Assembly (NCBI GenBank): GCA_937949995.1
Contig: CALFEO010000001.1
Location: forward strand, 10,528 to 74,527
DNA length: 64,000 nt
Direction of reading: 5' to 3'
Source: an uncultured bacterium
GTDB taxonomy: Bacteria; Patescibacteriota; Patescibacteriia; 2-12-FULL-60-25
Of the stretch, positions 15,540 through 25,400 are shown piece after piece. Position numbers and translations under genes: made by a program. Each line of letters begins with the position of its first letter. Positions within the stretch are counted from its first letter, which is position 1. The notes beneath the pieces were generated by a model. That model was not told where the DNA came from, made no database searches, and saw only the letters and a list, made by a program, of their open reading frames with translations.

Positions 15540-18200
15540 ATGCCTAAACAAGAAGGATCATTATCCTCATCTTCCAAAGAAAGAGTCTCCACCAAGCCGG
15601 AGATGCATAAGTTGTCCGAAACAGCCGAACAGCTCGCTCCCGAGTCTCAAGAAGCTCTGGATTTTTACATCTCAACGCAAAAACTATTGGAAAAATATCA
15701 TCAAACTCTTGCTCAATATAACAAGGAACTGACAGTACCATCCAAGGAAACCGCGCCCGGCAAAATCCAAAAAACTTTAAAAGCCGAGTTGCAGCAACTT
15801 TGGGATCAACTGCAGGATCTGATGCCGGCCGTCAAAGAACATGAGTACATGGTCGCCGATCAAGACACTAAAGATAAAATGGCCGATATTATCGATGAAA
15901 TCAATGATCTGCCTGCATATCCCGGCCAAGATCTCGAACCGCGTGAAGCTAAAAAATCAGCTCTAAATCGCAATATCGATACTGTAATGAAAAATCGCGA
16001 AAGCGCCAAAGAGCAAGCCAAAGAACATCTCCGCAACCAAGAAAGAATCAAAGCCATGCGCAAACAATTGGCTAAACTCAAATCATCATTTGCCGGAAGC
16101 TACAAAATCAGCACCATAGACGCCGCTGTATTATTACCGCAAATAGTCGCACTGCACAAAAATCAAAGCGCTCAAAAATCTTCGGGCGGTATATTGGGCT
16201 GGGTAAAAAACATTGCCGGCGCCTCGGATAAATCCGGCGGTAAATTTTCCGGTGAAGAAAGGGCCAAATACCTTGCTTTGGATCTCAACAAATTCAAAGC
16301 TGATCTCAAAGACATTCAGCAAAAAGATAAAGAATACAATACTCTTTGGGAACAAGTGCAAAAAGCCGAAAAAGATAAAAACTTCAATTTCACCGAAGAT
16401 TTGGAACCCGATGACAGCGTCAGCTTTGCCACTTTGCGCGAAGGTTTTAATGAAGAAATTCGCGATGCTTACAAAATCGGAGATTCGGCCAAGGCTCTGC
16501 AATTAAAACAAGAATTGGATACCGCCTACGAAAACTTGCGTACCTATTTTCCGGAAATCCTGCAAGAGCGCACAAAATATCAAACTCCCGCCGAAAGATC
16601 CACGATTCTTCCCAAAGCTCCGGCTTCAACCAAATATTCAAGCATCGAGCCAAAATCACCCAAAACACCCGAAATTTCTTATACGGACGATTTTGCCGAA
16701 GATGAAATCACGGTTCCAACCGAGGCCACTCGCGCATTCGAATCGGCCGCCACTTTAAAAACCGAAAAAACCCAAGATCTCGAAACTGAATCCGCTGTAA
16801 CTCTAAAAACGCAAAAAACCGCTGAATTGGAATCGGCCATTACTCTTAAGACTGAAAAAACGAAACAAGTCGAAGCTGAAACCCAAGAGGCTGAAAGACG
16901 GGCAAAAATTGAAGAAGTGATAAACTCTTTCGGCGGAGGCGAGAAAGGCCGTACCAAAGCGGGGCAAATGTGGGATGATGCTTTTATCAAATTATCCATG
17001 GTCGAACGCTCCGGCGTCTTAAAACCCAATCAAAAAATCGGCGATGCTCTGGATTATGTCCATGCCAACGCCACCATGCAAATGAAAGCCACGGAAATGG
17101 AACGCATTTTTGCACAAGCCGAGAATCAACTCATACAAAACAGCATCGAATCGTTCGGAGGCGGCGAAGCCGGACAAGCCAAAGCCGGAGAAATCTGGGA
17201 TCTTGCAAACCAAATGATGGGCAAAGATTTATCAGAAGCCGAAGCTCAAAGACAATTCGGATTTACCCGAATGGAATACGTCGAAGCTTGGGCTGATTTA
17301 TCCAAAGCTTACATGGATAAAAACGATGAACTGATCAAAGCCATGGAACAACGTGCATTTAACTTCACAAAAAAAATACTGGGCGAAGAAGGCAAAAAAC
17401 TTACTAAAAAACAATTTGATGCCGATTGGAATCTTCTTGCCGGTTCCGGAGCATCGCGCATTGCAAAAATGCGCGGTATCGGTCAAAACCGCGCCCGCCA
17501 AGAATCAAGCCGGCAAATCGAAAAAATTTCCGGTCTGCAGCCCGCCGAAGCTCCCCATGAAATTCCACGTAATATCGAACGCATCGCCGGCCCCGAACCA
17601 TACACTATTGATTGGACGATTAATCTATTGCCCGGCGCCAATGCCGAATGGACTAAAATTGCCAACACCATTTCCGCAAAATCCGATAGTGAACGCCAAT
17701 TGATACTAACTTCCATTAACAATGAAATCAATTCTCTCATCAAAAAATTAAACAAATTGGATGATATCTCCGCAGAATATCAAACTCTCGGAAAAATCAC
17801 TGAATCCGCAATCGGCGATCCTCCGGAGGCAACTCGCTATGTAATGCTCAAAGTATTCACGGACGGAGCCTTTATCGGCACCGAAGCCAACGATGCGAAA
17901 GCTAAAAAAGCGGTAAAAGACACTCTGCAAGCCATCGATAAACTGCTAACCTCCAAACCCGAAATTAAACGCAAACCCTCTCTAAGAAAACCAAAAGAAT
18001 TGCCGGATACCCTTAAGGATGAGCCGCTTCCGGCTTTTGCAGATGAACTTCCGGATACGCTCAAAGATCAACAACCGCCTGCTTTCGAAGAAGATGATGC
18101 ACCGACCCTCAAAAAATCAAAACCCGCCAGCTTAAGAAATTCAAAAAAACCAAATTCACTGCGCGCGCTGAGAAAAACATCTTCAATGCGAAAGAAATAA
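15540..18200 (+). CDS. Large coiled-coil, low-complexity protein of unknown function
   Basis: Not recognised. I prefer the ATG at 15540 (PKQEGSLSSSSK) to the in-frame start at 15522, giving 886 residues. No signal peptide or membrane helix is visible. Long helical and coiled-coil stretches fill residues about 20-370. A Thr/Ser/Pro-rich linker follows, then three tandem copies of a LKTEKTQDLE-type 17-20 residue unit (about 405-450). Next come two copies of a globular repeat headed SFGGGEKGRTKAGQMWDDA and SFGGGEAGQAKAGEIWDLA (about 465-560). The C-terminus is Lys/Pro-rich with ELPDTLKDE repeats and a strongly basic end. A structural or scaffold role is likely from this build, but nothing shows a partner. 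It lies alone between two terminators. Confidence 0.7.
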   Translation: MPKQEGSLSSSSKERVSTKPEMHKLSETAEQLAPESQEALDFYISTQKLLEKYHQTLAQYNKELTVPSKETAPGKIQKTLKAELQQLWDQLQDLMPAVKEHEYMVADQDTKDKMADIIDEINDLPAYPGQDLEPREAKKSALNRNIDTVMKNRESAKEQAKEHLRNQERIKAMRKQLAKLKSSFAGSYKISTIDAAVLLPQIVALHKNQSAQKSSGGILGWVKNIAGASDKSGGKFSGEERAKYLALDLNKFKADLKDIQQKDKEYNTLWEQVQKAEKDKNFNFTEDLEPDDSVSFATLREGFNEEIRDAYKIGDSAKALQLKQELDTAYENLRTYFPEILQERTKYQTPAERSTILPKAPASTKYSSIEPKSPKTPEISYTDDFAEDEITVPTEATRAFESAATLKTEKTQDLETESAVTLKTQKTAELESAITLKTEKTKQVEAETQEAERRAKIEEVINSFGGGEKGRTKAGQMWDDAFIKLSMVERSGVLKPNQKIGDALDYVHANATMQMKATEMERIFAQAENQLIQNSIESFGGGEAGQAKAGEIWDLANQMMGKDLSEAEAQRQFGFTRMEYVEAWADLSKAYMDKNDELIKAMEQRAFNFTKKILGEEGKKLTKKQFDADWNLLAGSGASRIAKMRGIGQNRARQESSRQIEKISGLQPAEAPHEIPRNIERIAGPEPYTIDWTINLLPGANAEWTKIANTISAKSDSERQLILTSINNEINSLIKKLNKLDDISAEYQTLGKITESAIGDPPEATRYVMLKVFTDGAFIGTEANDAKAKKAVKDTLQAIDKLLTSKPEIKRKPSLRKPKELPDTLKDEPLPAFADELPDTLKDQQPPAFEEDDAPTLKKSKPASLRNSKKPNSLRALRKTSSMRKK

Positions 18201-18225
18201 TACCATTGCAACCATTACAAAATTC

Positions 18226-18253
18226 AAAAACTCCGCCATAGCGGAGTTTTTCA
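18226..18253. terminator. Bidirectional terminator between the coiled-coil gene and thrS
   Basis: AAACTCCGC, loop CATA, GCGGAGTTTTT, with A-rich sequence on the other side, so it can serve both converging genes. Confidence 0.85.
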
Positions 18254-18267
18254 GTATTCTTGGCAGA

Positions 18268-20097
18268 CTATATTTGTCTTTTTTGAATTTCCAATCTCAA
18301 ATCCGTAATAAATTCATCTTTTTGCTTTTGATACTGATCCTTCATTCCGCGTTTACGAATAGTCAAATCACCGGCCATCTCCTTATCTCCAAAAACAATC
18401 ATATATGGCGCTTTTTTCAATTCCGCGTTACGAATTTTTTTACCCACCGATTCCGCGGCTTGATCAACTTCGGCCCTTATGCCCAAATCACGCATATGTT
18501 CCGCCATTTTTACAGCCGGTTCTATGTGCCTGTCCGCAACCGGCAGCAGCATCACTTGTATCGGAGCCAGCCAAGTTGGAAAAGCCCCCGCATAATGCTC
18601 AATCAACAAACCGATAAAGCGTTCAAAAGATCCGAATAACGCTCTGTGCAGCATATAAGGTTGTTCCTCGGCGCCTTCATCATTAATATAAGACATCTTA
18701 AACCTCTCCGGCAGATTAAAATCAAATTGCAATGTAGAGCACTGCCACTCTCGTCCCAAACAATCTTTTATCTTAAAATCAAGCTTGGGTCCGTAAAAAG
18801 CCGCTCCGCCAACATCCTTGGTTATATTTAAGCCTTTTTCATGCGCAACTTTTTCCAAAACTTTTTCCGTAAAAGCCCAACCCTCATCACTGCCGATGGC
18901 TTTTTGCTTTTTCGGATCTCTTACGGAAAGATACACATGCACGTCATTGATATCAAAACCGAATGACTTAAACATGAACAAAGTAAAATCCACAACTTTT
19001 TTCAACTCGGACTCCACCTGATCAGCTCGACAAATAATATGTGCATCATCTTGCGTAAAACCGCGTACGCGCGTCAAGCCCGATAACTCGCCTTTTTTCT
19101 CAAATCTGTAAACCGTCCCGCATTCCGCCCATCTGAAAGGCAAATCTCGATAGGACTTAAGTCCGTTTTTATATATTTGCACATGAAACGGACAATTCAT
19201 GGGTTTCAACAAATATCTTTCAGATACAGCCGCCTCTTGTTTGTCCTGCTCATCTTTCAAACTCTTACCGACTTCCAACGGCGGATACATGGAATCATTG
19301 TAAAAACCCCAATGCCCCGAAGTTTCCCATAATGCCTGCTTGCCGATATGCGGTGTTCGAACCAAATTATATCCGTTTTTCAAATGCTCCGCATACCAAA
19401 AATCCTCAATAACGCGCCACAAAATAGCACCGCGAGGATGCCAAAGAGGCAAGCCCAAGCCAACCATGTCGTCAATATGAAACAGATCCAATTCTTTACC
19501 TAATTTACGGTGATCGCGTTTTTCCGCCTCTTCAAGCAAGGCCTTATGTTTATCCAACTCCCCTTGCGTCGTAAAACATAAACCGTAAATTCTTTGCAGT
19601 TGTGGATTACTCTCCTTACCGCGCCAATAAGCCCCGGCGATTTTATGCAACTCAAATGCACCGACTTGCCCGGCTGTTTCCACATGAGGCCCGCGGCAAA
19701 GATCCGTAAACTCTCCTAACTTATACACAGTCGCTTTATCTCTTTTTTCCGGATCTATATCCCCCGCTTCTTCATCACTGATTTTTGTAGTTCCTTTTTC
19801 TTTCAAATCTCTAAGCAATTCCACCTTAAAAGGCTGTTTCAAAGACTCAAAAAGCGCCACAGCCTCATCAATGCTCATTTCCAATCGCTCAAACTGCTTA
19901 TTTTCTTGTACAATTTTCTTCATCTCACTTTGTATGGAAACCAAATCCTCCGGCGTAATCGCACGTCCGATATCCATATCATAATAAAACCCGAAATCAA
20001 CCACCGGCCCCACACCGAATTTGGCTTCCGGAAACAATCTCTGCACAGCCGCCGCCATCACATGCGCCGCACTATGCCTTATCAACTCAATATCCAT
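18268..20097 (-). CDS. thrS: Threonyl-tRNA synthetase lacking the N-terminal TGS domain
   Basis: Charges tRNA-Thr. The 609-residue product opens directly with the editing domain (HSAAHVMAAAVQ at residues 8-19, DLCRGPHVE near 135), followed by the class II catalytic core. Visible there are motif 2 (RVRGFTQDDAHIICR), the zinc-binding MNCPFHVQIYKNG segment and motif 3 (HRALFGSFERFIGLLIEHY). An anticodon-binding domain ends the protein (VMLLPVADRH, VDQAAESVGKKIRNAE). The usual first 60 residues (TGS domain) are absent, as in some other reduced synthetases. A T-box leader lies upstream, so expression should respond to uncharged tRNA-Thr. Confidence 0.97.
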   Translation of the reverse strand: MDIELIRHSAAHVMAAAVQRLFPEAKFGVGPVVDFGFYYDMDIGRAITPEDLVSIQSEMKKIVQENKQFERLEMSIDEAVALFESLKQPFKVELLRDLKEKGTTKISDEEAGDIDPEKRDKATVYKLGEFTDLCRGPHVETAGQVGAFELHKIAGAYWRGKESNPQLQRIYGLCFTTQGELDKHKALLEEAEKRDHRKLGKELDLFHIDDMVGLGLPLWHPRGAILWRVIEDFWYAEHLKNGYNLVRTPHIGKQALWETSGHWGFYNDSMYPPLEVGKSLKDEQDKQEAAVSERYLLKPMNCPFHVQIYKNGLKSYRDLPFRWAECGTVYRFEKKGELSGLTRVRGFTQDDAHIICRADQVESELKKVVDFTLFMFKSFGFDINDVHVYLSVRDPKKQKAIGSDEGWAFTEKVLEKVAHEKGLNITKDVGGAAFYGPKLDFKIKDCLGREWQCSTLQFDFNLPERFKMSYINDEGAEEQPYMLHRALFGSFERFIGLLIEHYAGAFPTWLAPIQVMLLPVADRHIEPAVKMAEHMRDLGIRAEVDQAAESVGKKIRNAELKKAPYMIVFGDKEMAGDLTIRKRGMKDQYQKQKDEFITDLRLEIQKRQI

Positions 20098-20104
20098 ACA
20101 ACGA

Positions 20105-20342
20105 ATACAAATTAAGAATTAAGAATTAAGAATTAAGAATGTTGGTACTTGATTAATAATATTAATGCATAATGAATAATGTATGATTCATAATTTTGGA
20201 ACTTGATTACTATATAGTTAAATATCGCGCCAACGATTCAATCATTTTGCACTATGCATTATTCATTATGCATTAATGATACGCGATTCAATCATTTTGC
20301 ACTATGCATTATTCATTATGCATTGTGCACAATGCCTTTTAT
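20105..20342. repeat. Family F repeats between thrS and its T-box leader
   Basis: Tandem attaagaatta units, then direct copies of the phrase cgattcaatcattttgcactatgcattattcattatgcat. Similar blocks occur at 37133-37428 and 63440-63640. They extend the thrS 5' UTR by about 240 bases. Confidence 0.85.
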
Positions 20343-20595
20343 ACAAAAAATCCGACCAGCTCTCTGTTTAACCAGAAAACTCGTCGGGACGACTTGTGAT
20401 TTCATACAACCACAAACCGCGGTTCCACCCGTATTTCTGCTCAACTGACAAACAGTCATAACGTCATAACGTCTTAACGTCGTAACGGAGTTGGTCAGTC
20501 TCTCGTAGCTAGTAGCTAGTGGCTATTTTTCGCAGACTCTTTTTTCTTTAATTGTGGCCTTAATAACATCAAGACCCTCGGTTGGTAGCCGATGC
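20343..20595 (-). promoter_or_regulatory. T-box leader (riboswitch) for thrS
   Basis: On the minus strand the T-box core ACGGGTGGAACCGCGG lies at 20417-20432, followed by CGTCCC for the antiterminator. A terminator hairpin (CCGACGAGTTTTCTG ... CAGAGAGCTGGTCGG, then ATTTTTTG) lies at 20343-20388. The UGGA in the bulge would pair with a UCCA tRNA end, suiting a tRNA-Thr with U discriminator. A base-paired segment GGCTA/TAGCC near 20520-20590 may be stem I. I could not fix the specifier codon. Family D and ataacg repeats sit inside the leader, so stem I may be reduced or disturbed. Confidence 0.75.
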
Positions 20596-20599
20596 AAAC

Positions 20600-20628
20600 A
20601 TAATATACAATCAACCAACGAACGTCAA
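20600..20628 (-). promoter_or_regulatory. Sigma70-type promoter of the thrS T-box transcript
   Basis: Minus strand TTGACG (20623-20628), 17-base spacer, TATTAT (20600-20605). Confidence 0.7.
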
Positions 20629-20822
20629 ACCAAGTAACAAGTTCATCCCACTACGCAATAAGCTACGCGGGACAGGTCAAGTCTAAAGTTCATCTCACCA
20701 AGTAACAAGTTCATAAAGTCTAAAGTTCTTCAAGAGTTACTTAAGCCTCTCTTTATGAACTTTAGACTTTAATCTTGATGAACTCCTGATGAACTTGTTA
20801 CTTTTATCTTGATAAACTCATT
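20629..20822. repeat. Family A palindrome, long double copy
   Basis: Tandem aagttcatc and cttgatgaact units with an inserted cccactacgc ... gcgggacagg segment shared with 690-735. Confidence 0.75.
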
Positions 20823-20824
20823 CG

Positions 20825-22009
20825 TCAATCAATCACCACCGTAATCTTGTCTTTCATGCTGGGTAACCTTTGCACCCAATTTGGCTGTAAACTTACATTT
20901 ACTTCTTTAACACCGTCTATTGCCGACCACTTGCGGATAACCTCATCCATAGGCAAACCGACGATGGCATCTTTACGAAAAACCGAGCTCGATTCGGTGA
21001 GTTTACTCAAAGCTTCCGCCTTTACCGCTAAAGTCGCCGTACTCTTTGATTCATCGGCTTTATCCAATTTAAACGATATCTGTGACATATCGATATCGGA
21101 TAATGAATAACCTTCGGGCAATTTTTGCATTAATTTTGTTCTCACCAAAGAGGCTAAATCATCTTTGGGAAAAAATACAGCCGTCACCGAGATTTTCACT
21201 TGAGCCATAAATCTATCCATTATTTGTCCGGGTGCAGCATTGCTTTGTTTTTTGGATTCAGTTACCCAAAAAATCGATTCCCATGCCGGATCAGCTCCGG
21301 CTTCCAAGGTTAATGTTTTTTTAGCCGTTTCAAAAACCGTAACATAAAGCCCTTCTTGAGCTTTTGCAATTGCATCAGCGGTTACCATGGTTATCGGCCC
21401 GGAGACACCGCCTTCTCCGACAATTTCCGTAATCGTTTCGGCATATATTTTATCCTGCAAACCCTCCCAAAGACCGGGGATGGTCATCTTTACGCCCTTA
21501 TTGATTTCAAATTCAAAACCCTCTTTGTCCGAAGTTATTTCCACTTCAACCGATCCGCCGGCAGGCACATTAACATTTTTATTGATTCTATAAAGCTTAT
21601 TATCGCTCGTTAACAATCTTGTAGTGGCAATTAAAGGCTGTTCTTTGGAATAATTATTAATAATTTTAACTTTACCGGTTGTTTTTGTCGGCACTCTTGG
21701 TATATCGGCGCTCGGGTTAACAGGCACCACTTCATACTCTTTGGCTTCAACGTAAGTTCCGCTTACAATCCTGCCTCTGATTTGGTTTGATTCCGGTGAT
21801 GCGGCAATGTCCACGATGGCTTCAACACCGACGGGTTCTTCTTCAACCGTCACGGTAACAACAGCCTTTACCGAAGATGTCCATAAAGCAACCGCTATTA
21901 CGGCAACAGTAACCAAGACAAAGGTAACCGCAATATTTCTAAACATTTTCGGAGCCGCAGGTTGAGGAAAAGTCCCCCTGGATACTCCGGGTGAAAGTTT
22001 AATGGCCAT
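20825..22009 (-). CDS. Membrane-anchored protein resembling Patescibacterial 'baseplate J/gp47-like' proteins
   Basis: A 394-residue protein with one N-terminal membrane helix (about 24-46, NIAVTFVLVTVAVIAVALW) and a large extracytoplasmic part. The stretch KTTGKVKIINNYSKEQPLIATTRLLTSDNKLYRI followed by VNVPAGGSVEVEITSDKEG and FTIPG-like MTIPGLWEG (about 110-190) is a common Patescibacterial pattern that pipelines label baseplate J/gp47-like. I rely on memory of that family, and no phage tail genes are nearby. The C-terminal end (VSLQPNWVQRLPSMKDKITVVID) forms a beta-rich repeat. A TATAAT box lies eight bases before the ATG, so the mRNA is probably leaderless. Likely role: surface structural protein. 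Confidence 0.65.
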   Translation of the reverse strand: MAIKLSPGVSRGTFPQPAAPKMFRNIAVTFVLVTVAVIAVALWTSSVKAVVTVTVEEEPVGVEAIVDIAASPESNQIRGRIVSGTYVEAKEYEVVPVNPSADIPRVPTKTTGKVKIINNYSKEQPLIATTRLLTSDNKLYRINKNVNVPAGGSVEVEITSDKEGFEFEINKGVKMTIPGLWEGLQDKIYAETITEIVGEGGVSGPITMVTADAIAKAQEGLYVTVFETAKKTLTLEAGADPAWESIFWVTESKKQSNAAPGQIMDRFMAQVKISVTAVFFPKDDLASLVRTKLMQKLPEGYSLSDIDMSQISFKLDKADESKSTATLAVKAEALSKLTESSSVFRKDAIVGLPMDEVIRKWSAIDGVKEVNVSLQPNWVQRLPSMKDKITVVID

Positions 22010-22017
22010 ATTGGCTA

Positions 22018-22023
22018 ATTATA
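22018..22023 (-). promoter_or_regulatory. -10 box of the 20825-22009 gene, leaderless-type
   Basis: Minus-strand TATAAT with only eight bases to the ATG. Confidence 0.5.
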
Positions 22024-22049
22024 GCATAACAATCAACAAACAAAAATAC

Positions 22050-22409
22050 CAAATATCGAACGTCAAATGTCGAACGCCCGCGCTCCGAAGCTTCAGCGAA
22101 GGAGTGTCGAACCACGAACCGCGAATTTGGAATTTGGAACTGGGAACTGGGGATTGGGAACTTCGATCATTCGTAGGGATAAACCTTGTGTTTATCCGTG
22201 CTGAAATAACAGTAATCATGGCACGGATAAACACAAGGTTTATCCCTACGAAAACCGATTCGTCATTCCCGCGGTTCGTTAAGCGGGAATCCACGAAGCA
22301 GTTGATAACAGTGGAGTTTTCTCACATCCGATGCGCCTAAGGAGCAGAAATGACATGAGAGGTTATCTTAGCTGATAGCTGGAAGCTAGCGACTTGTAGC
22401 TATTAGCTA
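22050..22409. repeat. Composite repeats: families E, B, C and D
   Basis: Order: cgaacgtcaaatgtcgaac (E), gcgctccgaagcttcagcgaag, ggaatttggaactgggaac units, family B palindrome (22170-22255), family C hairpin ATTCCCGC...GCGGGAAT with the gatgcgcctaaggagcagaaatgac tail (22258-22355), and family D (22370-22409). No gene is supported; the two ORF-like frames here are translations of family B. Confidence 0.8.
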
Positions 22410-25400
22410 TTAAAAACTAACAGTCCTTGGCCCCAAGATATCCTCGATTTGTTTGGTTACCTCGGGCGTAACGTTAACCAGCGCCGAAGATCTGACCCTT
22501 CTTTGTCCGCCAACATCGTCAATCACAAAATCCACCTTCATCCCGCCAGGATTGGCGTCAAACACCTTCCTCAACATCCTGATGGCGGTCTCCGGCAAAG
22601 CGGCGCCAACTCTTAAAGACACTACCGTGGACTTTTCTTTTTCCTCATTGTCTTCATTTTTGCAACTTGAATCCGAATTAATCTTAATCACATTTGCGGA
22701 TTCGGCTATAACTTCATCAATATTTTGATCCGTAATAACAAAGGCTGTTTCCGCCAAAACCTTCATTTTACCGGCATCTTCCGATGGCCTGCCCGCCACC
22801 ATGACTATATTTTCCGCTTCCCAACAGTTTGGCGTTTCCTGTAAAACTCGCGGAAAAACCACAACTTCCACATCCGTCTCCCCATCTTCCAGCCTGCAAA
22901 ACAGCATGGGCTCATTCTTCTTTTTGGTGTAAATCCTCTTTACGGAAGCCACAATCCCCGCGACTTTGACGCGTTTTTCTTGCTTATTTTGCTCCAACAA
23001 GCTAAAACGCAAAACCGAATCTCCCAATTTTTTTGCAACTTCTCTGAAAGGGTGTTCTGAAACGTACAGACCCAGCAGCTCCTTTTCCCAAGCCAGCATA
23101 TCCCGCTGTCGTATTTTTGGCGCCGGCGCCAATACCAATACCGATTTTTGCGCGTCTGTCGTTTGCGCGAATAAATTGAATTGCCCGCTGGCTTGCTCGC
23201 GCTCGTTTTGTTTATGATAATCAAGTAAACGTTCGATGTTATAATACAAATCACCCCTGTCTCCAAAACAATCCAAAGCTCCGGAGCGAATCAATGATTC
23301 CAAAGATTTTCGATTGATATATTTACCGCGTATTCTGATTAAAAAATCCGCCAAATCCGCAAACTCTCCCTTGGCTTTACGTTCCTTGATAATCTCATCA
23401 ACCACATCATTGCCCAATCCCTTAATTGCCAGCAATCCGAATCTGATCACTCCCCTGGCTCCCCTTTCTCTATCCGCCGATGGTTGAACCGTATCTTTCA
23501 CAACGGAAAATCCCGCAAATGATTCATTGATATCCGGAGGTAAAACCGTAATTCCCATTCTCCTGCATTCTTCAACCTCGATTGTTACTCTATCCAAATT
23601 CAAACAATCCGAATTCAACAAAGCCGCCATGAACGCTTCCGGATAATGCGCTTTCAGGTAAGCGGTTTGATAAGCGATATAGGCATAACAAGCCGCATGC
23701 GATTTATTGAATCCATACGCCGCGAATTCTTCGAATTGCGTAAACACTTGCTCCGCTTTATCTTGCGGTACTCCATTTTTTACCGATCCCTCGATAAATT
23801 TAGCCCTCATCTTTACCATCAATTCCGCAATCTTTTTACCCATTGCCTTACGCAAAGTATCAGCTTCACCGCCCGTAAAACCCGCCATATCTTTGCTGAC
23901 TTGCATGACTTGCTCTTGATAAACGGGAATACCGTAAGTCTGCGCCAAAGCACTTTCCGTTAACGGATGTATATATTGCACTTTTTCTTTTCCATGTTTG
24001 CGGGCAATAAACGAATCAATAAATTGCATGGGCCCCGGACGGTACAAAGCCACCATGGCTATAATATCATCAATAACCGATGGCTTGAGTTCGCGTATAT
24101 ATCTCTTCATTCCGTCGGACTCGAGTTGAAACACTCCGGTAGTCTCCGCTCTTCCCAAAAGTTCAAATGTCGCCTCGTCATTCAATGGAATACTGTCCAT
24201 AACAACCTCATCTCCATGAACAGCCTCGATGATCTCCAAAGCTTCGCGGATAATGGTAAGGTTCGATAAACCCAAAAAATCCATTTTCAGCAGTCCGACA
24301 GCTTCGGCGGGGTGCAGCGAATATTGAATAACCTGTTCAACATCTCCTCCTTGAGCTTTTTGGAGAGGCGCATATTCGGACAATGGCCTGGGTGCGATAA
24401 CAATTCCGCAAGCATGTTGGCTTGCATGCCTGGCCGTACCCTCGAGCCTGGAGGCTAAATCCAGCAATTGCGTTACTTTGGGATCACTTTCATCCATGGC
24501 CTTCAACTCCGGATTTTCCACGCGCGACTTGGCAATGGGAATATTCTTGCCTTGCACCGGAGGTGGAATCGCTTTAGCAACTCTATCAACTTCCTGAAAC
24601 GTCCAACCTAAAACGCGCCCCACATCGCGCACCGCGGCTCTGGCGGCCATGGTTCCAAAAGTTATGATACCCGCCACTTTATCGGCTCCATATTTTTCCG
24701 TAACATATTGAATAACATCTTTACGCTTTACATCATCAAAATCCATGTCCACATCAGGCATGCTGATACGATCCGGATTCAAAAACCTTTCAAACAGCAA
24801 ACCGTATTTCAACGGATCCAAATTGGTGATTTTAAGCGCGTAAGCGATAATCGAACCCGCCGCCGACCCGCGTCCCGGCCCCACAATCACTCCGTTCTCT
24901 TTGGCCCAAACAACATAATCATTCACAATCAAAAAGTAACCCGGAAAACCCATATTCTCGATAACCGAAAGCTCATATTCCATACGCTCCAAAGCTTCAT
25001 CGGGAGCCGGATCACCGTATCTTTCTTTAACTCCCTCGAGAGTTATTCTTCTCAAATAACTCATTTCCGTCTCCCCTTTCGGAACCGGAAAGGTTGGCAA
25101 AAGATTTTTTCCCAGCTCAATCGCAACATTGCATCTGTCTGCGATTCTACGTGTATTTACAATCGCTTCCGGAGTATCACTGAAAGCCGCAATCATCTCA
25201 TCAGCCGTCGTCAAAGAGTGGTCGATATTGCGAATGGAAAAGCGATTCGTATCAGATAACAACTTTCCGGCATGTATGCACTGCAAAGCATCCTGCGCTT
25301 CCGCATCATCCGGATCCAAATAATGCGAATCGCGCGTCGCAACCAAAGGCGTGCCGGTTTTTTGCGCCAACTTGATAATATTATTATTGATATGAATTTG

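Noticed and set aside
22002..22340. ORFs of about 90-112 residues containing VGINLVFIRA-like peptides (both strands), also at 3452-3637 and 8013-8471
   Set aside because: The peptide is the translation of the family B palindrome and recurs wherever that repeat occurs, in several frames.
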